From positions 372,001 through 436,000 of the forward strand of contig NZ_FNDJ01000005.1 of NCBI RefSeq assembly GCF_900099965.1: a stretch of DNA of 64,000 nt, read 5' to 3'. This DNA is from Nonomuraea jiangxiensis (lineage in GTDB: Bacteria; Actinomycetota; Actinomycetes; Streptosporangiales; Streptosporangiaceae). Made by a program: the position numbers and the translations under genes. Shown here one piece after another: positions 38,692 through 45,470 of this stretch (position 1 is the first letter of the stretch; each line of letters begins with the position of its first letter). The notes under the pieces were generated by a model, which was given only the letters and a program-made list of their open reading frames with translations, was not told where the DNA came from and searched no databases.

Positions 38692-39198
38692 TCACGGCCG
38701 GTACGGGGACAGGCGCGGCCACCAGCCCGGCACGTGGGCGCGGTAGTCGTCGTAGTCGGAGCCGAACTTCCGGCGCAGGGCCGGCTCCTCGTACCAGCGC
38801 ACGAAGGAATAGACGGGAACCCCCAGAACGGTCGCGTAGCCCAGCAGCCACGGATCACCGAAGATCGCGGCCTGCCCGACGACCGCCGCGAAGACCGCGA
38901 CGTACATGGGGTTGCGGACGTGGCGGTAGAAGCCGCCGACCACCAGCCGGTCGGGCGGCGCGACCGGCATCGGCGTGCCGAATCCCTCGACCACGAACCT
39001 GACGAAGGCGTGGACCAGCACGACGAGCCCGGCCAGCACCAGCAGCCCGCCCAGCACCTGGAGCGGGATCATGACGGCGGGCGGGAAGGGGTCGCGCATC
39101 CGCCAGCCGCTGATCCAGTACGGGATCAGGACGGCGACGGTGCCCGGCGCGGCGGCGAAGAAGGCGGCACTGACGACGGCCGCGGGTGTCCTGCGCAT
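38692..39198 (-). CDS. ICMT/PEMT-family membrane methyltransferase
   Basis: A 168-residue integral membrane protein with four hydrophobic segments. The C-terminal SAM-binding region has the signature of isoprenylcysteine carboxyl methyltransferase and phospholipid methyltransferase families: GGFYRHVRNPMYVAVF and FVRWYEEPALRRKFGSDYDD. The methyl acceptor is unknown; bacterial members act on lipids or small isoprenoid thiols. GAGGAG lies 8 bases before the ATG, and an AT-rich stretch upstream (39220-39245) probably holds the promoter. Confidence 0.83.
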   Translation of the reverse strand: MRRTPAAVVSAAFFAAAPGTVAVLIPYWISGWRMRDPFPPAVMIPLQVLGGLLVLAGLVVLVHAFVRFVVEGFGTPMPVAPPDRLVVGGFYRHVRNPMYVAVFAAVVGQAAIFGDPWLLGYATVLGVPVYSFVRWYEEPALRRKFGSDYDDYRAHVPGWWPRLSPYRP

Positions 39199-39282
39199 AC
39201 GATCGCTCCTCGGCGCTAATTCACTACATGATGAGTTTAAGAAGCGACGAAGAGCACCGTCAACGGCGTGCGGGCAGGGGGT

Positions 39283-39615
39283 TCAGCTTCGCGGGGCGTA
39301 CATGATGACGGCCACGCCCACCAGGCAGATCAGCGCGCCGATCACGTCCCACCGGTCCGGGCGGAAGCCGTCCGCCACCACGCCCCAGACCAGGGATCCG
39401 GCCACGAAGACGCCACCGTAGGCGGCCAGGACGCGGCCGAAGTTGGCATCGGGCTGGAAGGTGGCGACGAAACCGTAGGCGGCCAGGGCGAGGATCCCGG
39501 CGGCGACCCACCACAGGCCGCGCTGCTCCCGCCAGCCCTGCCAGACCAGCCAGGCGCCACCGATCTCGGCGACGGCGGCGAGCAGGAACAGGGCGATGGA
39601 ACGCAACACGGCCAT
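39283..39615 (-). CDS. YnfA/UPF0060 family membrane protein
   Basis: A 110-residue protein with four membrane helices. Family blocks include [50 protein letters not shown], and [20 protein letters not shown]. YnfA-type proteins are small transporters of the SMR-like class; their substrate is not established. The ATG at 39615 gives the family-standard length; the in-frame extension to 39801 runs through a tandem repeat and is rejected. Confidence 0.88.
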   Translation of the reverse strand: MAVLRSIALFLLAAVAEIGGAWLVWQGWREQRGLWWVAAGILALAAYGFVATFQPDANFGRVLAAYGGVFVAGSLVWGVVADGFRPDRWDVIGALICLVGVAVIMYAPRS

Positions 39616-39668
39616 GCCGCCCACGATACGAGCGCCCCGAAACCGCCGGTCCTCCGTGCCCGCCGGGG

Positions 39669-39780
39669 GCACGCCGGACGTCCCTGCCCACCAGGAGCAC
39701 GCCGGACGTCCCTGCCCACCCGAGGCACGCCGGACATGCCTGCCCACCCGAGGCACGCCGAGCGTCCCTGCCCGCGAGAG
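39669..39780. repeat. Four-unit 28-bp tandem repeat
   Basis: Copies of GCACGCCGGACGTCCCTGCC begin at 39669, 39697, 39725 and 39753, an exact 28-bp period with a few substitutions. The array lies between the ynfA start and the alcohol dehydrogenase stop, so it is upstream of ynfA on the minus strand. It carries no stop triplets on either gene's strand, unlike the neighbouring arrays. Confidence 0.8.
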
Positions 39781-39787
39781 GCGCCGG

Positions 39788-39864
39788 TCACACGCACCCA
39801 CCGGGGCCCCTCATGGGAGGCTGCCGGGGCGCCTCTCATGGGAGGCGGCCGGGGGCTCCGGTCA
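39788..39864 (-). repeat. Tandem repeat carrying TGA triplets at the alcohol dehydrogenase stop
   Basis: Read on the minus strand, the gene's stop (TGA at 39862-39864) is preceded by CTCCCG. Two further CTCCCATGA copies follow with TGA at 39836 and 39811, then a TGACCGGCG at 39788 resembling the first unit. Spacings are 26, 25 and 23 bp, so the stop triplets fall in different frames. Confidence 0.65.
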
Positions 39865-41316
39865 CGGGAGCCGGGGGTCGACGTGGATCTTGGGGGCGTC
39901 GCCCCACTCGAGTCGCCGCTCCCCCGCCAGCACGGCGGCCACCTCGCCCAGGGAGACGGTGGCCGCGACCAGCGGGCGGGGATCGACCTGGCGGGAGGCG
40001 TACAGGTCGGTGGTCCCGGCGAGCCCGCCCGAGGCGCTGAGGACGCCCACGGCGGTGACGTCCTTGAGCACCATCCGGCGCGTGTCGAGCCGGCTCGGCT
40101 CTGCCGACAGCCCGATGAACACCACGTGCCGGCCGGGTTCGACAAGGTCGAGCGCGAGCGCAGGCGAGCCGGCCCCGTTCGAGGCGTCGATCACGGCATC
40201 GAACCGCAACGAGGGATCGAGCCCCACCCCCGCCTTGCCCCGATCGTCCGCCTTCGCAGCATGCCCCGCCTTTGCCCCATCGCCCGCCTTGTCCCCGCCT
40301 GCCTTGGCCCCATCGCCCGCCTTCACGGCATGCCTCGCCTTTGCCCCATCCCCCGCCTTCTTCCCGAGCACCTCCGCGCCCGCTATTTCCGCACCCGCCG
40401 CCTCAATGCCGCCTCCCCGCAGTCCGCCGCCTCCACCCAGGCCCACAACTCCCTCCAGGCCCCCGGCTCCTTCCAGGCCCGCAGCTCCCTCCAGGCCCGC
40501 AGCTCCTTCCAGGCCCGCAGCTCCCTCCAGGCCCCGGGCTCCCTCCGGGCCCGCTCCTTTCAGACCCGCGGGTCCCTCCAGGCCCATTGCCCCCTGCAGG
40601 CCTGCCGGTCCCTCCAAGACCCTTACCCCCTCCAGGCCCGCTTCTCCTTCCGGGACCGGTGGTGCCGTCCAGGTGTGGGTGAAGCCAAGGGAGCGGGCGA
40701 AGGCGAGCGAGCGTTCGGTCACCCCCAGCAGGTGGACCTCCACCCCTTGGGCCCTGGCCATCAGCGCCGCCAGCAGCCCGATGGTGCCCGGTCCGATCAC
40801 CAGTAGCCGCTCCCCGGGTGCCAGCGCTGCGGCCCGCACGGCGCGCAGCGCGTTGCCGCCCGGCTCCACCAGAGCGCCGAGCCCCGGATCGACCGTGTCG
40901 GGCAGCGGCAGCAGCGCGCGTACGGGCACGGGCAGGCGTTCGGCCAGCGCGCCGGGCCAGCCGTGGCGGATGCCGATCTCGTACCGGTCGTCGCAGAGGT
41001 GTTGCCGGCCGGAGCCGCACCGGGCGCACCGCCCGCACCCGAGCATGGTGTCGCCCGTGACGCGCCGCCCCAGCCAGGCGGGGTCGACTCCGTCGCCGAC
41101 CTCGCACACCCGCCCGGCCCACTCGTGCCCGATTCGTACGGGATAACGGGCCTCGCCGGTACGCAGGTAGGCCATCGCACCGGAGAAGACCTCCGCGTCG
41201 GTGCCGCACACCCCGGCTCGTTCGACCTCGACCACCACCTCACCGGGGCCGGGCACCGGCGGATCGACCTCCTGGATCTCCGCGCGTCCCGGACCGGTGA
41301 TGACGAAGGCACGCAT
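39862..41316 (-). CDS. Zinc alcohol dehydrogenase with large low-complexity insertion
   Basis: A 484-residue medium-chain dehydrogenase, about 145 residues longer than usual. Catalytic zinc ligands are Cys37 (GVCGTD), His64-Glu65 (GHEW) and Glu150 (LVEP). Structural zinc cysteines are at 94, 97, 100 and 108 (CGRCARC, then C). The Rossmann motif is VIGPGTIGLLAALMA (about 172-186). At residues 219-368 the fold is interrupted by GLEGAA-type hexapeptide repeats and then GDGAKA-type repeats, after which normal sequence resumes at RFDAVIDAS. The flanks remain in frame and family-like, so the enzyme may still fold. It probably oxidises a polyol or alcohol with NAD(P). The ATG at 41316 is 46 bases from a divergent gene. 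Confidence 0.85.
   Translation of the reverse strand: MRAFVITGPGRAEIQEVDPPVPGPGEVVVEVERAGVCGTDAEVFSGAMAYLRTGEARYPVRIGHEWAGRVCEVGDGVDPAWLGRRVTGDTMLGCGRCARCGSGRQHLCDDRYEIGIRHGWPGALAERLPVPVRALLPLPDTVDPGLGALVEPGGNALRAVRAAALAPGERLLVIGPGTIGLLAALMARAQGVEVHLLGVTERSLAFARSLGFTHTWTAPPVPEGEAGLEGVRVLEGPAGLQGAMGLEGPAGLKGAGPEGARGLEGAAGLEGAAGLEGAAGLEGAGGLEGVVGLGGGGGLRGGGIEAAGAEIAGAEVLGKKAGDGAKARHAVKAGDGAKAGGDKAGDGAKAGHAAKADDRGKAGVGLDPSLRFDAVIDASNGAGSPALALDLVEPGRHVVFIGLSAEPSRLDTRRMVLKDVTAVGVLSASGGLAGTTDLYASRQVDPRPLVAATVSLGEVAAVLAGERRLEWGDAPKIHVDPRLP
40213..40662 (-). repeat. In-frame coding minisatellite inside the alcohol dehydrogenase gene
   Basis: The core (about 40440-40640) is an 18-bp unit reading TCCAGGCCCGCAGCTCCC on the plus strand, with exact 18-bp spacing between units at 40454, 40472, 40490, 40508 and 40526. 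It encodes GLEGAA. A second part (about 40230-40370) has CGCCTTTGCCCCATCGCC-type units encoding GDGAKA-like repeats. Periods are multiples of three and no stop occurs in the coding frame. Confidence 0.85.
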
Positions 41317-41362
41317 GGCGGCTGACGTTACCCCAGCCCGGACAGCGGTGCATGATTGCCGG

Positions 41363-41977
41363 ATGACGCTGCGAATCGAGACCCCGTGGGGGCCGTGGGA
41401 GGCCATGTCCCTGCCCTCGGTCGTCGAGCTGTTCCGGCAGGCCGCGGTGCCGTGGTGGGTGAGCGGCGGGTACGCGGTCGAGCTGGCCGTGGGCCGCGCC
41501 TACCGGGATCACGGGGACCTGGACGTCTCGCTGCTGCGCCGGGACCATGTCGCGGTGCGCGGCCTGCTGTCCGGATGGGACTGCCACGTGGCCGATTCGG
41601 GGACGCTGCGGCCGTGGCCGCCGGGTGAGGTGCTGCCGGAGACGGCCCACGACATCTGGGTACGTGAGCATCCCGGCGGGCCGTGGCGGTTCCAGCTCAT
41701 GCTGGACGAGGCCGACGGCACCGACTGGGTCTACCGGCGCGACCCCCGCATCCGCCGCGCCCTGGCCACCCTGACGATCGAGGAGCCGGGTTTCCGGCGC
41801 CTCGCCCCGGAGGTCCAGCTCCTCTACAAGGCCAACGACCCGCGCCCGAAGGACGAGCAGGACTTCACCGAGGTCGTGCCGGTCCTCACCGGCGAGCAGC
41901 GGCACTGGCTGGACACGGCCCTCCGGCTCACCCACCCCACCCACCCGTGGCGCGAGCGCCTGCGCTCCGAGCCGTAA
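41363..41977 (+). CDS. Aminoglycoside-type nucleotidyltransferase family protein
   Basis: A 204-residue protein resembling AadB/LinB-like adenylyltransferases. The active-site block is WWVSGGYAVELAVGRAYRDH followed by GDLDVSLLRRD, giving the GG motif and metal-binding DxD pair. The middle has DIWVREHPGGPWRFQLMLDE, and QLLYKANDPRPKDEQDF matches the C-terminal region of the family. Enzymes of this type inactivate aminoglycosides or lincosamides, but most chromosomal homologues are untested, so resistance is not claimed. The ATG at 41363 is divergent from the alcohol dehydrogenase gene. Its TAA stop lies inside the first unit of a 19-bp tandem array. Confidence 0.8.
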   Translation: MTLRIETPWGPWEAMSLPSVVELFRQAAVPWWVSGGYAVELAVGRAYRDHGDLDVSLLRRDHVAVRGLLSGWDCHVADSGTLRPWPPGEVLPETAHDIWVREHPGGPWRFQLMLDEADGTDWVYRRDPRIRRALATLTIEEPGFRRLAPEVQLLYKANDPRPKDEQDFTEVVPVLTGEQRHWLDTALRLTHPTHPWRERLRSEP

Positions 41978-42222
41978 CCACGCGGGCGGGGCCGTTGCAG
42001 CACGGGCAGGCCGTAGCCGCACGGGCAAGCCATAGCCACGCGGGCAAGCCGTAGCCGCACGGGCAGGCCATAGCCGCACGGGCAGGCCATAGCCACGCGG
42101 ACAGGCCGTAGCCACGCAGGCAAGCCATAGCCACGCAGGCAAGCCATAGCCACGCAGGCAAGCCATAGCCACGCAGGCAAGCCGTTGCAGCGCAGGCAGG
42201 CCGTAGCCACGTGGGCAGGCCC
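41971..42222 (+). repeat. 19-bp tandem array with a stop triplet in most units
   Basis: Thirteen units of GCCATAGCCACGCAGGCAA type run from the stop codon of the nucleotidyltransferase gene. The variable triplet lies at 41975, 41995, then every 19 bp from 42014 to 42204. Eleven of 13 units have TAA or TAG there; the two exceptions read TTG. Because 19 is not a multiple of three, stops fall in all three plus-strand frames. The minus strand is open through the array but encodes only repeats. The rest of this 377-base gap, to 42354, shows no gene. Confidence 0.85.
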
Positions 42223-42354
42223 GGGTCTCTTCGAGGGGCTCTGCCGAAGAATCCTCCGGCAAGTGGCGCGGCCTGTCGGCTTTCCGAGTCGGCCGCTCTC
42301 GTGCACTGTGGGATGGAATCCCAAGGTTGCCAGAGCCCGGCGAGAGGACCCACC

Positions 42355-42546
42355 ATGCAGGCGAACGTCGGTGACATGCTGATCATCCATGGTCACGTCG
42401 TCGGCCAGCGAGACCGGAAGGGCGAGATCATCGAGATCCGGGGCCCGGCCGGATCACCGCCCTACGTCGTCCGTTTCGACGACGGGCATGAGCAGCTCAT
42501 GTTCCCCGGCCCGGACGCGGTGGTCCAGCCCGCCATGTCCGAATGA
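42355..42546 (+). CDS. DUF1918 domain small protein
   Basis: A 63-residue protein matching the actinobacterial DUF1918 family: VGDMLIIHGHVVGQRDRKGE, EIRGPAGSPPYVVRF, and DGHEQLMFPGPDAVV. It has an SH3-like small beta-barrel look and no known activity. It is often found near stress or regulatory genes. GAGAGGA lies 7 bases before the ATG. Downstream it converges on the tandem Phd-like gene. Confidence 0.88.
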   Translation: MQANVGDMLIIHGHVVGQRDRKGEIIEIRGPAGSPPYVVRFDDGHEQLMFPGPDAVVQPAMSE

Positions 42547-42610
42547 CCGCACCTGCACTGTCCCGCTAAATACTTCCGGCCGTGTCCTGAGGCCGTTGCT
42601 CCCGGCTCGA

Positions 42611-43162
42611 TCAGGTTCCGCCGATCTCGCCGTGGCCGGGTGCGGCGAGGGCACGCAGGGCCTCGTTGACGTCGCCACCCGAGCCGGCCGCGATCTCGTG
42701 GCCCGCTCGGTCACGGGCCACGACGGCGACCGCCCCGTCCGCCAGGCGGGCCAGGGTGATCGTGGCGCCGTCGGTCAGCAGCCCGTCGGCGCCCGGCCGG
42801 TGCCGGGACCCGGGCCTGTCCAGCAGGCGCCGGGCCGCGACCAGCCCGGCGACCGGGGTGCGGTGCCGGCCCAGCAGCACGGGTGAGTCCTCGTACGGCT
42901 GCGCGACCTGCCGTACGAGGTCACCGAGTTTCGAGCGGGCGGTCGACAGCGGGACGAGCGGCAGGCCGCTCAGCACCCCGGACACCTCGGACAGCGGGAC
43001 CAGCGCGGCCCACTCCCAGCGCTCGCGGGTGATGAGCGTGATCCCGCCGTTCGCGGCGGCCTTGACGAGCGAGCTCCAGCGGGCCCGGGCGTCCTCCACC
43101 CCGGCCGGAGGGCCGAACCGCGCCTCCAGCTCGTCGTACGACGGCCGATCAGTGTTGATCAT
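42611..43162 (-). CDS. Solitary protein with two tandem Phd/YefM antitoxin-like domains
   Basis: A 183-residue protein. Residues 24-60 (DARARWSSLVKAAANGGITL, then WAALVPLSEV) and 72-115 (LSTARSKLGDLVRQVAQPYE, then TPVAGLVAARRLLD) each match the Phd/YefM antitoxin fold, which binds DNA as dimers and neutralises a toxin through its C-terminus. The last 55 residues are a beta-rich extension, not a typical toxin-binding tail. No toxin gene is adjacent, so it may be an orphan DNA-binding regulator. No ribosome binding site precedes the ATG; a promoter placed 7 bases upstream suggests a leaderless message. Confidence 0.75.
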   Translation of the reverse strand: MINTDRPSYDELEARFGPPAGVEDARARWSSLVKAAANGGITLITRERWEWAALVPLSEVSGVLSGLPLVPLSTARSKLGDLVRQVAQPYEDSPVLLGRHRTPVAGLVAARRLLDRPGSRHRPGADGLLTDGATITLARLADGAVAVVARDRAGHEIAAGSGGDVNEALRALAAPGHGEIGGT

Positions 43163-43169
43163 ACGGAGA

Positions 43170-43209
43170 ATCGTAAGGCTGCTTACGGAATTTTCGCAAG
43201 CCGCCTTAC
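43170..43209 (-). promoter_or_regulatory. Leaderless promoter overlapped by two related palindromes
   Basis: On the minus strand, TTGCGA (43194-43199) and TACGAT (43170-43175) are separated by 18 bp. The -10 ends 7 bases before the ATG at 43162, which would place the transcript start at or next to the start codon. CGTAAG-GCTG-CTTACG (43172-43187) overlaps the -10. A variant, CGCAAGCCGCCTTAC (43195-43209), overlaps the -35. The centres are about 22 bp apart, roughly two helical turns, as expected for a cooperative autorepressor. Confidence 0.5.
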
Positions 43210-43269
43210 AGAAACGCGGAACAGGGTGGCTGATAGCGTCGGAGCCTAACGGCCGGAGTGGAGGTGGGC

Positions 43270-44091
43270 ATGCGTCCCATGGAGCAGCGGACGATTCTCG
43301 TCACGGGCGCGACCGACGGCCTCGGCCGGGCGCTGGCGGCCGACCTCGCCGGGCGGGGCGCCACCGTGCTCGTACACGGCCGGGATGAGCGGCGCGGGCA
43401 GGACACCCTGGAGGAGATCCGGGAGCGGGCCCCCGGCGCCCGGTTGCACTGGTACAGGGCCGATCTGGCCTCGCTCGCCGAGGTGCGGGAGCTCGCCGAG
43501 GCCGTACGGGGCGAGCATCAGGCGCTCGACACCCTGGTCAACAACGCCGGCATCGGGTCGACCGTGCCCGGGGGCGGGATGCGGCAGGAGAGCGCGGAGG
43601 GTTACGAGCTCCGGTTCGCGGTCAACTACCTGGCCGGCTATCTGCTCACCCGACTGCTGCTGCCGGTGCTGCGGGCGGCTGCCCCGGCCCGGATCGTGAA
43701 CGTCAGCAGCCTCGGCCAGACCCCGATCGACTTCGGCGACGTGATGCTGGCCAAGGACTACAGCGGGGTGCGGGCCTACTGCCAGAGCAAGCTCGCGCAG
43801 GTGATGTTCACCGTGGACCTGGCCGAGGAGCTGGCGGGGAGCGGGGTGACGGTCAACGCGTTGCATCCGGCCACCTACATGCCGACGAAGATGGTCGCGA
43901 CCCCGACGAGCGAGCTGCGCGAAGGGGTGGAGGCCACGGCCCGCCTGGTCACCGACCCGGAGCTGGACGAGGTGTCCGGGCGCTTCTTCGACGGCACGCG
44001 CCCGGCACAGGCACTCGACCAGGCCTACGACCACGACGCCCGAGCCCGCCTACGCACCCTGTCACACTCGCTGACCGACCTCCCGAGCTAA
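43270..44091 (+). CDS. Short-chain dehydrogenase/reductase
   Basis: A 273-residue oxidoreductase. The cofactor motif is TGATDGLGRALA, followed by VNNAG in TLVNNAGIG. The catalytic serine (NVSSLG) and YxxxK (YCQSK) are present, so it should be active; the spacing resembles retinol dehydrogenase-like members that use NADP(H). GGAGGTGG precedes the ATG at 43270; ATG 43279 is an alternative. It is divergent from the tandem Phd-like gene, with the shared control region between. The stop codon is the first unit of a 17-bp tandem array. Confidence 0.88.
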   Translation: MRPMEQRTILVTGATDGLGRALAADLAGRGATVLVHGRDERRGQDTLEEIRERAPGARLHWYRADLASLAEVRELAEAVRGEHQALDTLVNNAGIGSTVPGGGMRQESAEGYELRFAVNYLAGYLLTRLLLPVLRAAAPARIVNVSSLGQTPIDFGDVMLAKDYSGVRAYCQSKLAQVMFTVDLAEELAGSGVTVNALHPATYMPTKMVATPTSELREGVEATARLVTDPELDEVSGRFFDGTRPAQALDQAYDHDARARLRTLSHSLTDLPS

Positions 44092-44430
44092 CCCGCCTCC
44101 CGAGCTAATCGGGCTCCAGAACTGACCGGCCTCACAAGCTGACCGGGCTCACAAGCTGACCGGGCTCGCAAGCTGACCGGGCTCGCAAGCTGACCGGGCT
44201 CCAGAACTGACCGGCCTCCCAAGCCAACCCGCCTCCAGAGCTGACCAGGGCTCCAGAGCTGACCAGGGCTCCGGAACTGACCGACCTCCGGAGCTGACGG
44301 ACCTCCCGAGCTAGCCCGCCGCCCGAGCTGACCGACCTCCGGAGCTGACCGACCTCCCGAGCTAGCCCGCCGCCCGAGCTGACCGACCTCCGGAGCTGAG
44401 CGACCTCCTGGAGCCGACCGGCCGCCGGAG
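44072..44430 (+). repeat. 17-bp tandem array with a stop triplet in 18 of 19 units
   Basis: From the SDR stop codon (TAA at 44089), units of CTCACAAGCTGACCGGG type repeat at 17-bp spacing, with two 18-bp steps. The stop triplets start at 44089, 44106, 44123, 44140, 44157, 44174, 44191, 44208, 44242, 44260, 44278, 44295, 44312, 44329, 44346, 44363, 44380 and 44397. They include TAA, TGA and TAG; only the unit at 44225 (CAA) lacks one. The array also contains the last codons of the SDR gene (TGACCGACCTCCCGAGC). It fills most of the 400-base gap before the methyltransferase gene, and no gene is seen in that gap. Confidence 0.88.
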
Positions 44431-44491
44431 GTTGACACCGGCCCGTACCGGTGCGGGCCGGAAGGGCCGCTGCGGCGGCTCCGACCAGCCC

Positions 44492-45385
44492 CTATATCCG
44501 GGCCACCACCGCGTAGCGCTCGTCGTCGATCTCCTTGCCCCACAGCACCGGGTCCGGCAGCGGATCGACGCGGGTGTCGGCGACGAGCGGTCGCAACGCC
44601 GCCACCAGATCGGCCGCGCTCACCCCACCCGCCCAGGGCAACTCGCCTCCCGGGCCACCGCCCGGATCGCCGCCAGAGTCGCCAGAGTCGCCACCCAGGC
44701 CACCGCCCGGATCACCGGCCAGGCCACCACTCGGATCGCCACCCGGGCCACCATCCGGATCGCCACCCGCGTCGCCGCCGGGGCCACCGCCGGGGCCGCC
44801 ACGGCTACCCGCATCGCCGCCCGTAGTCCCACCCGCATCGCCACCAGGGCCGCCCGGATCGCCGCCAGGGCCGCCCGCATTGCCGCCAGGGCCGCCGAGG
44901 TCCCCGGGGCCGCCACAGCCGCCCGGGGTGACGTTGGCGGGTGTGCTCCAGCGGCCCTCCACGAGCACCAGGCGGCCGCCGGGGCGCAGCAGCCCCGTCC
45001 AGCGCGACAGGGCCGCCCCGGGGGCGGGGACGGTCCACAGGAGGTGGCGGGCGAGCAGCACGTCGAAGCGCCGGTCGCCGACCGGTGGCCGGGCCGCGTC
45101 TCCGACCAGGACGGACGCGCCCGTGCCCGCCAGCTTGGCGCGGGCCCGTGCCACCATCCGGGGCGCCAGGTCCACCCCCACCACGCGGTGCCCCTGCTCG
45201 GCCAGCAGCAGCGCCAGCGAACCCGTGCCGCACCCCAGGTCGAGCACGTCGAGCGGCCCGTCGGGTAACCATCCGGCCAGCCGGGCGGACCAGGCGGCCC
45301 GGACCGCGGGGTCGCGCAGGCCGTGGTCGGCCTCCTCGTCGAAGGTGTCGGCGGCGGCGTCCCAGAGTTCGGCGATGCTCTTCAT
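44492..45385 (-). CDS. Class I SAM-dependent methyltransferase with Gly/Pro-rich insertion
   Basis: A 297-residue methyltransferase. SAM motif I is VLDLGCGTGSLALLLAEQGH (about residues 47-66), followed by the acidic VVGVDLAP loop and GLLRPGGRLVLVEG (post-III). At residues 154-248 a collagen-like run of GGPGGDPGG and GGDAGG type interrupts the protein; normal sequence resumes at SAADLVAALRPLVAD and ends with GKEIDDERYAVVARI, as in shorter relatives. The core fold is intact, so activity is plausible. Substrate unknown. The ATG at 45385 gives the conserved MKSIAELWDAAADTFDEEAD start. It is divergent from the SDR gene. Confidence 0.83.
   Translation of the reverse strand: MKSIAELWDAAADTFDEEADHGLRDPAVRAAWSARLAGWLPDGPLDVLDLGCGTGSLALLLAEQGHRVVGVDLAPRMVARARAKLAGTGASVLVGDAARPPVGDRRFDVLLARHLLWTVPAPGAALSRWTGLLRPGGRLVLVEGRWSTPANVTPGGCGGPGDLGGPGGNAGGPGGDPGGPGGDAGGTTGGDAGSRGGPGGGPGGDAGGDPDGGPGGDPSGGLAGDPGGGLGGDSGDSGGDPGGGPGGELPWAGGVSAADLVAALRPLVADTRVDPLPDPVLWGKEIDDERYAVVARI
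44642..44926 (-). repeat. In-frame Gly/Pro/Asp-rich coding repeat inside the methyltransferase
   Basis: About 285 bp of degenerate 9-bp and 24-bp units (GCCACCGCCCGGATCGCC-like on the plus strand) encode GGPGGDPGG/GGDAGG repeats. There is no stop in the coding frame. The length is a multiple of three and both flanks match methyltransferase relatives, so it looks like an expanded loop. Confidence 0.8.
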
Positions 45386-45438
45386 GGCGTACAGCTTGCC
45401 TGTCTCCACTGACATTTCTGCGGTCAGGAACCTGGTGC

Positions 45439-45453
45439 ACTGGTCAGACCAGT
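45439..45453. promoter_or_regulatory. FadR-type GntR operator upstream of the SDR gene
   Basis: ACTGGTC-A-GACCAGT is a perfect 15-bp palindrome ending 17 bases before the SDR start codon. It fits the FadR-subfamily consensus (TGGTCNGACCA). The same palindrome, with G in the centre and the same preceding bases (TGC), lies between the GntR gene and the ABC-transporter operon at 58055. A TAGGGT hexamer just after it (45457) may be the -10. Confidence 0.7.
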
Positions 45454-45470
45454 CGCTAGGGTTGCCTCTC

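Noticed and set aside
39616..39801. N-terminal extension of the YnfA-like protein.
   Set aside because: It is made of the 28-bp tandem repeat; the ATG at 39615 gives the standard family length.
41824..42396. Minus-strand frames through the 19-bp array encoding repeated WL/GYGLPA-type peptides.
   Set aside because: They exist only because the 19-bp repeat is open on that strand. There is no ribosome binding site, and the protein would be pure repeat with frame-dependent content.
41971..44430. CRISPR arrays considered for the regularly spaced repeats.
   Set aside because: Units of 17-19 bp are directly tandem with no spacers of unique sequence, and no cas genes are nearby.
45439..45453. DasR-type (dre) operator for the ACTGGTC-GACCAGT palindrome.
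   Set aside because: The dre site is 16 bp with a two-base centre (TA). These sites are 15 bp with a single central base and fit the FadR subfamily, to which the adjacent regulator belongs.
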